Source: Bradyrhizobium algeriense (GTDB lineage: Bacteria > Pseudomonadota > Alphaproteobacteria > Rhizobiales > Xanthobacteraceae). Taken from it: a DNA stretch of 64,000 bases. How positions within the stretch are numbered: the first letter of the stretch is position 1; each line of letters begins with the position of its first letter. Location of the stretch: the NCBI RefSeq assembly GCF_036924595.1, contig NZ_JAZHRV010000001.1, positions 2,046,001 through 2,110,000 on the forward strand, read 5' to 3'. This document shows, in pieces, positions 35,399 through 43,124 of this stretch. The translations under genes and the position numbers were made by a program. Below the pieces are notes generated by a model. It ran no database searches and had not been told where the DNA came from. It saw only the letters and a program-made list of their open reading frames with translations.

Positions 35399-35566
35399 TC
35401 AGGTGCCTTCGCCTTCCCTTGCCGCGCGGGCGCCGGCGACTTTTTCATGGCCGGCGGCCCAGAGCGCATGCTCGTCGCTGCCATCCTGATACGGATTGGC
35501 TTCCGCCGGCATGTTCTGGCGTGCGGCGCGCTGGCCCTGCTCGAAAGGATCCGGGTCGGAATTCAT
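35399..35566 (-). CDS. small RMF-like (ribosome modulation factor superfamily) protein
   Basis: A 55-residue protein beginning MNSDPDPFEQGQRAARQ. The pattern Gly-X-X-Ala-Ala-Arg, then Asn-Pro-Tyr, then Trp-Ala-Ala-Gly-His spaced as in ribosome modulation factor and CrpP-like proteins supports a distant RMF relation. RMF dimerises ribosomes in stationary phase; that role here is only inferred. Its ATG overlaps the stop of the upstream RHH-like gene by four bases (ATGA), which argues strongly that both are translated. Confidence 0.7.
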   Translation of the reverse strand: MNSDPDPFEQGQRAARQNMPAEANPYQDGSDEHALWAAGHEKVAGARAAREGEGT

Positions 35567-35790
35567 GATGGCGCCTTTCCGGTTTTCGATCTTGTCGTCT
35601 TCGGCGTCGCGTCCTTGGAAAGCCTCGCACTCTTTCGCAGCGCATCCTTCAGATCAATGGGAATGCCGTGCTTCTTGAGCAGGTCGGCAAAGGCTTCGTC
35701 GGCCAGTTCCTGAAACGTCCCCATTCGATCGCGTGCAAGCTGGGTGAGCTTGTCGAGCGTGTCGTCGTCGAAGGCGATCAATTTGCGCAA
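35563..35790 (-). CDS. small ribbon-helix-helix-like protein
   Basis: The 75-residue product from TTG 35790 begins with a strand (RKLIAFDDDTLDKL) and two helices (TQLARDRMGTFQELADEAFADLLKKHG), the layout of a ribbon-helix-helix DNA-binding domain. A Lys/Arg/Ser-rich tail follows (ALRKSARLSKDATPKTT). The TTG start is supported by CGGAG nine bases upstream and by the absence of any ATG or GTG near the domain start. It overlaps the RMF-like gene by four bases. It could be a transcription factor or an antitoxin-like protein; no toxin gene is adjacent. Confidence 0.65.
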   Translation of the reverse strand: MRKLIAFDDDTLDKLTQLARDRMGTFQELADEAFADLLKKHGIPIDLKDALRKSARLSKDATPKTTRSKTGKAPS

Positions 35791-35854
35791 GCGTGACCAC
35801 TCCGGGCATCGAGCGGATGTGAGTGAATGATCGGGCGGCGGAATCGTTCCGGCA

Positions 35855-35880
35855 GGAACAACGGCCGGGCCGCCGTCGTT
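35855..35880 (+). promoter_or_regulatory. candidate EcfG (general stress) promoter
   Basis: GGAAC at 35855-35859 and CGTT at 35877-35880, spaced 17 bases, match the alphaproteobacterial EcfG consensus. The predicted start would be about 35887, leaving a leader of about 15 bases that still contains AAGGAG before the ATG at 35902. Confidence 0.5.
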
Positions 35881-35901
35881 GCTCCGAAAAGGAGATTTCC
35901 C

Positions 35902-36348
35902 ATGAAGCTGGTATCTGCAGCCGCCGCAGTTGCGGCAATCACAATCCTGATATCCCCGGTCGCTTCGTTTGCCCAGAGCGCAGGCGGATCCGCGGGCGGG
36001 TCGTCTGCCGGCAGCAGCAGCGGTAGCGCCGCCGGCTCGCCGAGCGCAGGCTCTGCCGGCGCCGGTTCGCAAGGCATCAGCGGCGTTCCTCCCGGGCCTG
36101 CCGCTCCCGGAGGACTTAACAATGCCGGCGAAGATCCAAGCGGCGCGGCGAACGCGTCCAGGCGCGCGTCTCCACCTGCGCCTGGGACCAACACCGCCGG
36201 CACTGCGCAGTCGTCTGGCGGCGGCGTCAACACTGGCAGCGGCGTAACCACGGGGTCGGGAAGATCGGAAAAGGACGTCGACACCGCAATCTCCGAAGAG
36301 AACAAGATGATCGATCGCAAGGTGAAGAGCATTTGTCGCGGCTGCTGA
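35902..36348 (+). CDS. secreted Gly/Ser/Ala-rich low-complexity protein
   Basis: A 148-residue protein. Residues 1-23 form a signal peptide (MKLVSAAAAVAAITILISPVAS region) with cleavage near FAQ-S. The mature chain begins with a repeat-like run of Ser, Gly and Ala and continues through Pro/Gly-rich, disordered sequence. It ends in the charged segment EKDVDTAISEENKMIDRKVKSICRGC, which looks like a short conserved helix with two terminal cysteines. Start 35902 is set by AAAAGGAG. An EcfG-like promoter lies just upstream, so expression under general stress is likely (inference). Function unknown; an envelope or exported structural role is possible. Confidence 0.7.
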   Translation: MKLVSAAAAVAAITILISPVASFAQSAGGSAGGSSAGSSSGSAAGSPSAGSAGAGSQGISGVPPGPAAPGGLNNAGEDPSGAANASRRASPPAPGTNTAGTAQSSGGGVNTGSGVTTGSGRSEKDVDTAISEENKMIDRKVKSICRGC

Positions 36349-36376
36349 TCTCCCGGAGCGCAGGTCGCGCAGATGT

Positions 36377-36480
36377 GAGCAAAATTGCCCAGCCGTCTCG
36401 GAGAACCCGTCCTAAGGTTGGTGCGGGATCTGTGAGGATCCGACGCCGAGAGCGTCGAGCCTTCGAACTCAAGATCACGG
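36377..36480 (+). promoter_or_regulatory. two-hairpin leader element, copy 1
   Basis: This segment upstream of the glycine-rich protein gene contains two adjacent small stem-loops: GGATC-tgtgag-GATCC and CGACGC-cgaga-GCGTCG. It is followed by GAGATCACGG-like sequence and the ribosome-binding site GGAGG. A closely similar segment (copy 2) occurs about 780 bases downstream. Likely a transcribed leader or regulatory element; nature unknown. Confidence 0.55.
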
Positions 36481-36490
36481 AGGATGTGTC

Positions 36491-37129
36491 ATGTTACGCA
36501 AAATGATGGTCGCCTTTTTCGTGACCGCCTCAGTCGCCATGCTGGCCCCGGATACAGCTTCGGCCCGTTTTGGCGGCGGTGGCGGTGGCGGTTTCCGCGG
36601 CGGCGGGATGGGAATGGGTGGCGGCGGCTTCCGCGGCGGCGGGATGGGAATGGGTGGCGGCGGTTTCCGCGGCGGCGCGGTCGGAATCGGTGGCGGCGGC
36701 TTCCGCAGTGGCGGGATCGGAATAGGTGGTGCGGGCTTACGCGGTGGCGGGATTGGAGTGGGCGGACCTGGCTTCCGCACTGCCGCGATCGGAGGACCTG
36801 GCTTCCGTGCTGCCGCGATCGGCGGCGGTTTCCGTTCGGCCGCTTTGCCAGCAGCCGGATTTCGCGGCGGCACCTTCGCCGTCAACCGCTTCCGCGGCGG
36901 CTTCCATCCCGGATTCCGGCATCGCAGATTTCCGGTGGTAGCGGTCGGCCTTGGCCTTGGCCTGGGCTACGGGCTCTACGGACCCTACGGCTATTACAAC
37001 GACTATGATTACGGCTATTACGGCTATGACGATTCCTATTATTACGGCGATAGCGGCTGCTACATCGTTCGCCGGAGTGTGCTTACTCCATATGGCTGGC
37101 GCATTCGGCCCGTTCAGGTATGCGGCTGA
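36491..37129 (+). CDS. secreted glycine-rich repeat protein
   Basis: A 212-residue protein with a signal peptide (about residues 1-25, ending SARF). A glycine-rich tract of five 12-residue repeats (type FRGGGMGMGGGG, with later copies diverged) follows, then FHPGFRHRRFPVVAVGLGLGLGYG and a Tyr/Asp-rich stretch (YYNDYDYGYYGYDDSYYY). The last part, CYIVRRSVLTPYGWRIRPVQVCG, is common to many rhizobial glycine-rich exported proteins. It may be an outer-surface or periplasmic structural protein; function unproven. GGAGG at 36479-36483 sets the ATG at 36491. An 80-odd-base leader element precedes it. Confidence 0.75.
   Translation: MLRKMMVAFFVTASVAMLAPDTASARFGGGGGGGFRGGGMGMGGGGFRGGGMGMGGGGFRGGAVGIGGGGFRSGGIGIGGAGLRGGGIGVGGPGFRTAAIGGPGFRAAAIGGGFRSAALPAAGFRGGTFAVNRFRGGFHPGFRHRRFPVVAVGLGLGLGYGLYGPYGYYNDYDYGYYGYDDSYYYGDSGCYIVRRSVLTPYGWRIRPVQVCG
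36593..36772. repeat. 36-base tandem repeat inside glycine-rich gene
   Basis: Five in-frame copies of a 36-base unit (TTCCGCGGCGGCGGGATG...) encode 12-residue repeats. The first two copies are identical in protein sequence; the last three have drifted. Shorter relatives (FRTAAIGGPG, FRAAAIGGG) follow. The pattern suggests recent slippage or unequal recombination. Confidence 0.85.
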
Positions 37130-37155
37130 CCTGGGACGTCCGGTCGCACGACAAG

Positions 37156-37260
37156 GAGCAAAATAGGCCAAGTCAACTCCGAGAACTCGTTCTAGACTTA
37201 ACCCGGGATCTGCGAGGATCCGACGCCGAAAGCGTCGAGCACTTCGAGGGCGAGATCACA
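37156..37260 (+). promoter_or_regulatory. two-hairpin leader element, copy 2
   Basis: It is near-identical over its core to the segment at 36377-36480: GGATC-tgcgag-GATCC and CGACGC-cgaaa-GCGTCG in the same order and spacing, flanked by GAGCAAAAT on the left and GAGATCACAG on the right. No strong gene begins immediately after it. A CCTCGGTG/CACCGAGG hairpin follows at 37279-37301. Confidence 0.55.
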
Positions 37261-37278
37261 GCGGCATGAATAGCGCGA

Positions 37279-37312
37279 CCTCGGTGTTTTCATCACCGAG
37301 GCCGTGGTTTTT
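37279..37312 (+). terminator. possible intrinsic terminator after leader copy 2
   Basis: CCTCGGTG and CACCGAGG form an eight-pair stem with a seven-base loop. GTGGTTTTTA follows after a six-base spacer, longer than in typical intrinsic terminators. It could end a short RNA started upstream of copy 2. Confidence 0.4.
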
Positions 37313-37359
37313 ATTCCGTTTGCTGATGCGCCGTTTGCATCTGATCAGGGATGTTGAAC

Positions 37360-37512
37360 ATGCTCACAGCCCCGGCATTGACGTTGCTATTTCTGATTAT
37401 CGTGATTTGTCTGGGTGCGGCCTTCGTCTGGATGTTCTGGGAAATCGAGCAGAGGACGTCCAGGCCGCATCGGATACCCAAGCCATACCGCAAGAGCGAT
37501 CACGTCGGATAG
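37360..37512 (+). CDS. small single-pass membrane protein
   Basis: A short frame encoding 50 residues from ATG 37360 (53 from ATG 37351). It begins MLTAPALTLLFLIIVICLGAAF, a clear transmembrane helix, then VWMFWEIEQRTSRPHR and a basic tail ending KSDHVG. AGGG lies nine bases before the 37360 ATG and favours that start. Small single-helix membrane proteins of this kind are often stress-induced, but nothing more specific can be said. It lies between the leader copy 2 and the TPS locus. Confidence 0.55.
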   Translation: MLTAPALTLLFLIIVICLGAAFVWMFWEIEQRTSRPHRIPKPYRKSDHVG

Positions 37513-37586
37513 GCGATCTCGACAGCGTCGTGCGCTATCGCGTACTGCGCGCGATGCTTTGGCGTCTGCCGTCACCAGCCATCATT

Positions 37587-37609
37587 CGCAATTTTCCGAA
37601 AAATTGCGA
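37587..37609. terminator. AT-rich symmetric hairpin upstream of TPS locus
   Basis: CGCAATTTT-ccg-AAAAATTGCG forms a nearly perfect stem in otherwise unstructured intergenic sequence. It could end transcripts from the small membrane protein gene; the T-rich run is inside the stem rather than after it, so efficiency is doubtful. Between here and 37743 I see no gene. Confidence 0.35.
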
Positions 37610-37742
37610 CTATTAGTTGATGCATCCTTAGATGGTCGCATGGAACTTTGCCGCGCGTACATGGAACCTTCGCATGTCTGGCAAAGAATTTGTGGAGGCG
37701 GGAAACTTGTAGTGCCGCGACCTGTCGCGGATGGTGGCTTGA

Positions 37743-40700
37743 TTGATCGTCTCATCCACGTCAGATCTCTCGTCGGCCCTCAAATCGTGCACACGAGAGT
37801 TTCGAGCTTCCGTCAGCTTGATCGCGCTGTTGTGGGGCTTGTGTTGCGCGCAGCCGGCGATGGCGCAATCGCTGCCGACCGGCGGAACGGTGGCGAGCGG
37901 GAACGTTGCGATCGGTTCGACTTCGCCGAGCAGTCTCACGGTCACCCAGTCGAGCCGCACCGGCATCGTCAACTGGTCGAGCTTTTCGATCGGGCAGGGC
38001 CACCAGGTCCAGTTCGATAACGGCAGCGGCGCGACGCTCAACCGCGTGACCGGCAATGTGCCGTCGTCGATCAACGGCGTCCTGTCGGCGACCGGCTCGG
38101 TCTACCTCGTCAATCCGTCGGGCATCGTCGTCGGACCGAGCGGCGTGATCAATACCGGCGGCAGCTTCGTGGCCTCGACGCTCGATGTGAAGGATGCGGA
38201 GTTCCGCGCCGGAGGATCGCTGACCTTCAGCGGCAACAGCAACGCCTCGGTGGTGAATCTCGGCAAGATCGGCGCGTCGAAGGGCGACGTCGTCCTGATC
38301 GCGCGACAGGTTCGTAACGACGGCTCGCTGAGCGCGCGCAACGGCACCGCCGCGATGGCGTCCGGCAGCGAGGTGGTGTTGAGCGACGGCTCGCTCGGCA
38401 ACGGCAAGGTGCTGGTGCGGCGTCCGGCGCAGGACGGCGAGATCCGTAACAGCGGCGCGATCCGCGCCGCCGAAGTAGAATTGCGCGCCAATGGCGGCAA
38501 CATTTATGCGCTCGCCGGCAACACCGGGCGGGCCATCACGGCAACAGGCGTCGCCAGCAAGGGCGGACGAATTTTTCTCACGGCCGAGGGCGGTTCGGTC
38601 AATGTGACGCAGAAAGTTGTGGCGCGGCGCCTGCAAGCTAACGCGGCGCGGGGCTCGTTCAGCGGCGGCGACGTCGTCGTCAGCGGCAACAAGGTCGTGG
38701 TCGGCGGCACGATCAAGGCGAAGGGCGACGGCGGCGCCGGCGGCACCGTCGTGGTGACGGGCACGGACATCACCCTGACGTCGGGCGCTGCGCTCGATGC
38801 CAGCGGGACATCGGGCGGCACCGTGCTGATTGGCGGCGACCGGGCCGGTGGATCGGACGCCGCGCTCAAGTTTCTGCCGCAGACCATCGCCAATGCACAG
38901 AGCACGACGGTTGAGGCGGGTGCGACGATCACGGCCGACGGCACGTCGGGCACCGGCGGCAATGTGGTGGTGTGGTCGGATGGCACGACGTCGTTTGCCG
39001 GCGCCATCAGCACCCGGGGTCTGCGCGGCGGCTTCATCGAGACCTCGGGGCATGTGTTCAACTTCACCGGTGGCAGCGTCAATGCCGGCAGGGGCGGTGC
39101 ATGGCTGCTCGATCCCGTGGATCTGACGATCGACGCGACGCTCGCCGGCACCATCGCGACCGCGCTCGACGCGGGCAGCGATGTCACCCAGCTGACGAGC
39201 GCGTCCGGCAGCGGCGGCAACGGCGACATCACGGTGGCAAGCGGCATCAACTGGTCGAGCGATGCAACGCTGACACTCAGCGCCTATCGCAACATCGCGA
39301 TCAACGCCAACATCGCCAGCACCGGCGGCGGTGGTGTCGTGCTGAGCGCCGACAATTCCGGCACGGGGACAGGCACCGTGACGTTCGGCGGCGGGCAGAT
39401 ATCGACGGCGGGGACCGTCTCGATCTTCTACAACCCGACCGGCAGCAGTTCGACCGTCAATGCCACCAAGTACACGGCGCCGACGCAGACGAACTTCAGC
39501 GGCAACGTCACCGGCGGCGCCACGCTCAAGACCAACATGCTGGTCAACACCGTCTATGACCTGCAGAACATGAAGAACAGCCTGGCCGGCACCTATGCGC
39601 TCGGCCGCGACATCGATGCTGCAATCACGTCCGGCTGGAACAGCGGCACCGGGTTCGAGCCGATCGGAGCCGGGATCAGCTTCACCGGAAACTTGAACGG
39701 CCAGGGCCACACGATCTCCGGCCTCTTCATCAATCGGCCGGGTAGCCAAAATGTCGGGCTGATCAGCTACCTCGGCACCGGCGCCGCGGTGAGCAACATC
39801 GGCGTCATCGGTGCGACCGTAACCGGCGGGACTGCTGTCGGCGCGATCGTCGGCTCGAACTACGGGGCGGTCACGAATGTCTATTCGAGCGGATCGGTCA
39901 CCGCCACCAATGCCGGCGCCGGCGGTCTTGTCGGCTACAATTTTCAGACCGTGTCGAATGGATATTCGAGCAGCACCGTGAGCGGACCGCTCTACGTCGG
40001 GGGCGCCGTCGGGCTGAACAATATCGCCAGTCTCGGCGGCGGCAACGTCAGCGCTGGCGCGATTTCCCAGGTCTATGCGACGGGTGCCGTTACCGGCACG
40101 GGCGGCAGTCCGAGCGCTATCGGCGGCTTGGTCGGCTTCAACGGCAACTCGATCACGCAATCCTACTGGGATAGCTACACGACGGGCCGGGCGTCCGGCG
40201 TCGGCTCCGGCGGTTCGGCCGGCGCGACGGCCGTGACCAGCGACCCCGCGCAATCCGCCGCGGCCAACTACGCCTTCAAGCAGATCGCCTATAGCGATTT
40301 CGATTTTGTCCCCGGCAATACCTCTACCGGCTGGTTCTTGGTCGATGGCCGGACCCGCCCATTCGGCCAGTGGGAATATTCGACCAATATCGCGAACGCA
40401 CATCAGCTTCAGTTGATGGCGATGAATCTTGATGTGAGCTACACGCTCGCATCCAACATTGATTTTTCGAGCGGCCTTGCCGTGGGCGGCAAGTATCCCG
40501 GCATGTGGTCGGCGAGCGGGTTCTCGCCGATCGGCGATTATTCCAACCAGTTCGCGGGGGGCTTTGACGGCCAAGGCCGTGTGATCTCGAACCTGGCGAT
40601 CGATCTGCCGTCGACTAACTATGTCGGACTTTTCGGATATGCCGGAGCCGGAGCTGCGCTGAGCAATGTCAGCTTGCAAGCCGCAACTGTCGCTGGGGCG

Positions 40701-42857
40701 GCGCGCGTCGGCATCCTGGCCGGCATGTCGAGGGGGACCATCAGCAATGCCTCCGCGACCGGCACGGTCACGGCCGGTGGTTATGGCGGAGGGCTGGCAG
40801 GCGAATCCTCAGGTAGCGTCGCCAGTAGCTGGGCGGCCGTCGCGGTCGCCGGCACAACCACCACCAGTTCGTCCATGGGCGGCCTCATCGGATGGAACAA
40901 CGTGGACGGCACCATCCAGGATAGCTACGCGATCGGCAACGTGACGGCGGGTACCGCGGGCACGCGCGCCGGCGGCCTCGCCGGTAACAACAATGGCAGC
41001 ATCCTCAGGAGCTATGCCACTGGGGCAGTCAGTGGTGGCAGCCAGGGAGTCGGCGGCCTGGTCGGCTTCAACAGCGGCACGCCGCCGGCAACCATTGTTG
41101 AGTCCTATGCAACCGGAGCAGTGACCGCGACAGCTTTCGCGGGCGGACTGGTCGGCATCAACACCGTGGGAGCTTCGGTCAGCAAGTCCTACGCGACTGG
41201 AGCGGTCACAGCCACGGCAGCCGCCACCGCATCGACAGCCGGGGGACTGATCGGCAGCAACTCCGGAGCCGTCACTCAGTCCTATGCGACAGGGGCCGTC
41301 AACGCCACGTCCGCTCTCGCGGCTACAACGGTAGCGGCCGGCGGGTTGATCGGCATCAACTCCAGCACGGGCACAGTCACGCAGTCCTACGCAACCGGCG
41401 CCGCGGTCAGCGTGGTCTCGGTTTCCGGCACGTCAACAGCGGGTGGATTGATCGGCAGGAACGTCGGCGGAGCCGCCGTGATGCAGTCCTACGCGGTCGG
41501 TGCGGCCACCGCCACCGCCGCGGCCGGGACAGCAATGGCGGGCGGACTGATCGGCAGCCACAGCAGCACGGGCACGGTCACACAGACCTATGCGACGGGT
41601 GCGGTCAGCGCCATCTCGCCTTCCGGCACCGCAATGGCCGGCGGCCTGATCGGATCGGCCACCGGCACGGGGGCCGTTACGTCGTCCTACTGGGACACCG
41701 ATACGTCCGGCAGGGCGAATGCCGTCGGCAGCGGCGCCAGCACCGGCATCACGGGCCTCACCACCAGCCAGATGCAGGATCCCGCAAACTATGCGTCGAC
41801 CTATGCGGGTTGGGATTTCGCCAATGTCTGGTCCGCGCCGAGCGCCGGCTACTATCCGCAGCTCTACGGCGTCAATTACGTGCTGCGGGTCGCGCCGGAC
41901 AATGCATCGCGTGTCTATGGCGACGCCAACCCCGCGTTCACCTATTCGATCTACGGCCTGCATGCCGGCGATACGGCCGGGATCATCACCGGCGTCTCGG
42001 TATCTACGGCGGCAACGACGGTATCGAATGTCGGCAGCTACGCGATCACCGCCACGGCCGCCGGTGCCGTTAGTGCCTCCGGCCAAGCCTATCGCTTCAT
42101 CGATGCACCCGGCACATTGGCCGTCACGCCGCGTTCGATCACCGTGACGGCCGACGCCCAGAGCCGTGTCTATGGCGACACCAATCCGGCGTTCACCTAT
42201 CAGGTCGGCGGCTCAGGCCTCTTCAATGCTGACACGCTGTCGGGCGCGCTGGCGACGTCAGCGACGACAACCAGCAATGTCGGCATCTACGGCATCACGC
42301 AGGGCACGCTCGGCTCGCCGAACTATACGATATCGTCTTTTACCGGTGCCAGCCTGACGATCACGCCGCGCGCGATCACGGTGACTGCCGATGCGAAGAG
42401 CCGCGCCTATGGCGAAGCCAATCCTGCGCTGACCTATCAGGTCGGTGGCTCGGGCCTCGTCAATGGCGACATGCTATCAGGAGCGCTCGCGACATCGGCG
42501 ACGACTTCCAGCGCTGCCGGCGTCTACGGCATCACGCAGGGAACGCTGGCGGCCTCATCGAACTACGCCTTCGCCTTCGTTGGAGTGTACCTCACGGTTA
42601 CGCCTGTGGCGGCCCCTCGCGTACCGACCGCAGAACTTGGAGCTTACGTGAAGTCGCGGATGGCTTTGCCCGCGCCGCAACCGCCCGAGCAGATGCGCGA
42701 GCCCGTGAGCATCGAGCAATCGACTCCCGCAATCATCTGCAAATCCAGGCAATGCCTTGAGCTTCCTCATCCGCACAATCGGCGGATTGGCGAACGCGCC
42801 AGATTCGTCGATACGATGATCGATCGCAATCGGCTGCCAGCCTTTGTCGACAATTGA
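37743..42857 (+). CDS. TpsA-type exoprotein: filamentous-haemagglutinin N-domain, GLUG and MBG repeats
   Basis: A 1704-residue secreted protein from TTG 37743. Residues 1-41 are an extended signal peptide ending AMA-Q. The TPS secretion domain follows (about 43-300), with NWSSFSIGQGHQVQFDNGSG, NRVTGNVPSSINGVL and YLVNPSGIVVGPSGVINTGG; it then has a right-handed beta-helix-like region. Roughly 650-1350 holds many GLUG-type repeats (GGLVGYN, GGLAGNN, GGLIGSN, often after SYATGAV). Roughly 1380-1620 holds three MBG-type repeats (SRVYGDANPAFTY and relatives). The last 70 residues are basic and lack a membrane anchor. It should be exported through the TpsB encoded 267 bases downstream and act at the cell surface, probably in adhesion. 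The start is uncertain. Confidence 0.88.
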   Translation: MIVSSTSDLSSALKSCTREFRASVSLIALLWGLCCAQPAMAQSLPTGGTVASGNVAIGSTSPSSLTVTQSSRTGIVNWSSFSIGQGHQVQFDNGSGATLNRVTGNVPSSINGVLSATGSVYLVNPSGIVVGPSGVINTGGSFVASTLDVKDAEFRAGGSLTFSGNSNASVVNLGKIGASKGDVVLIARQVRNDGSLSARNGTAAMASGSEVVLSDGSLGNGKVLVRRPAQDGEIRNSGAIRAAEVELRANGGNIYALAGNTGRAITATGVASKGGRIFLTAEGGSVNVTQKVVARRLQANAARGSFSGGDVVVSGNKVVVGGTIKAKGDGGAGGTVVVTGTDITLTSGAALDASGTSGGTVLIGGDRAGGSDAALKFLPQTIANAQSTTVEAGATITADGTSGTGGNVVVWSDGTTSFAGAISTRGLRGGFIETSGHVFNFTGGSVNAGRGGAWLLDPVDLTIDATLAGTIATALDAGSDVTQLTSASGSGGNGDITVASGINWSSDATLTLSAYRNIAINANIASTGGGGVVLSADNSGTGTGTVTFGGGQISTAGTVSIFYNPTGSSSTVNATKYTAPTQTNFSGNVTGGATLKTNMLVNTVYDLQNMKNSLAGTYALGRDIDAAITSGWNSGTGFEPIGAGISFTGNLNGQGHTISGLFINRPGSQNVGLISYLGTGAAVSNIGVIGATVTGGTAVGAIVGSNYGAVTNVYSSGSVTATNAGAGGLVGYNFQTVSNGYSSSTVSGPLYVGGAVGLNNIASLGGGNVSAGAISQVYATGAVTGTGGSPSAIGGLVGFNGNSITQSYWDSYTTGRASGVGSGGSAGATAVTSDPAQSAAANYAFKQIAYSDFDFVPGNTSTGWFLVDGRTRPFGQWEYSTNIANAHQLQLMAMNLDVSYTLASNIDFSSGLAVGGKYPGMWSASGFSPIGDYSNQFAGGFDGQGRVISNLAIDLPSTNYVGLFGYAGAGAALSNVSLQAATVAGAARVGILAGMSRGTISNASATGTVTAGGYGGGLAGESSGSVASSWAAVAVAGTTTTSSSMGGLIGWNNVDGTIQDSYAIGNVTAGTAGTRAGGLAGNNNGSILRSYATGAVSGGSQGVGGLVGFNSGTPPATIVESYATGAVTATAFAGGLVGINTVGASVSKSYATGAVTATAAATASTAGGLIGSNSGAVTQSYATGAVNATSALAATTVAAGGLIGINSSTGTVTQSYATGAAVSVVSVSGTSTAGGLIGRNVGGAAVMQSYAVGAATATAAAGTAMAGGLIGSHSSTGTVTQTYATGAVSAISPSGTAMAGGLIGSATGTGAVTSSYWDTDTSGRANAVGSGASTGITGLTTSQMQDPANYASTYAGWDFANVWSAPSAGYYPQLYGVNYVLRVAPDNASRVYGDANPAFTYSIYGLHAGDTAGIITGVSVSTAATTVSNVGSYAITATAAGAVSASGQAYRFIDAPGTLAVTPRSITVTADAQSRVYGDTNPAFTYQVGGSGLFNADTLSGALATSATTTSNVGIYGITQGTLGSPNYTISSFTGASLTITPRAITVTADAKSRAYGEANPALTYQVGGSGLVNGDMLSGALATSATTSSAAGVYGITQGTLAASSNYAFAFVGVYLTVTPVAAPRVPTAELGAYVKSRMALPAPQPPEQMREPVSIEQSTPAIICKSRQCLELPHPHNRRIGERARFVDTMIDRNRLPAFVDN

Positions 42858-43124
42858 TGTTGAGTGCGTGCGTGAGGCCAGCGCAAGCGGCCACACACAT
42901 TTCGAATCTGTCGATACACGCATAAGTTGGTGTAAGCGGATAGGTTTCAACCATTCGCGCTGTAATTTTGTCACAGGTGGAACTCAACCTTAAACCGTTC
43001 TTAATCCATAAACCATATTGGTTGATTTATTCATTGTTCGCCGTGTGCGACAGAACGTCGGAAACGTGCAGCACATGCAGACTCACGCGTCGATATCCCG
43101 AAGCCCCGGCAGGCTCCGGTTGTC
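42858..43124. other. AT-richer gap between tpsA-like and tpsB-like genes
   Basis: This 267-base spacer is notably AT-richer than the flanking genes and contains runs such as TAAACCATATTGGTTGATTTATTC. I see no gene. It may carry a separate promoter for the transporter gene. Confidence 0.5.

Noticed and set aside
36593..36772. CRISPR-like array
   Set aside because: The units are adjacent without unique spacers and are in frame within a protein gene; they are tandem coding repeats.
37266..37616. A 116-codon frame starting after leader copy 2
   Set aside because: No domain, and it runs through a terminator-like hairpin and the small membrane protein gene in another frame; composition is not protein-like.
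37761..40679. A 972-codon open frame on the minus strand, antisense to the TpsA-like gene
   Set aside because: Its product has the repetitive Arg/Ala/Asp/Gly composition of an antisense shadow of a GC-rich repeat gene; the plus-strand protein has signal peptide, TPS, GLUG and MBG features.
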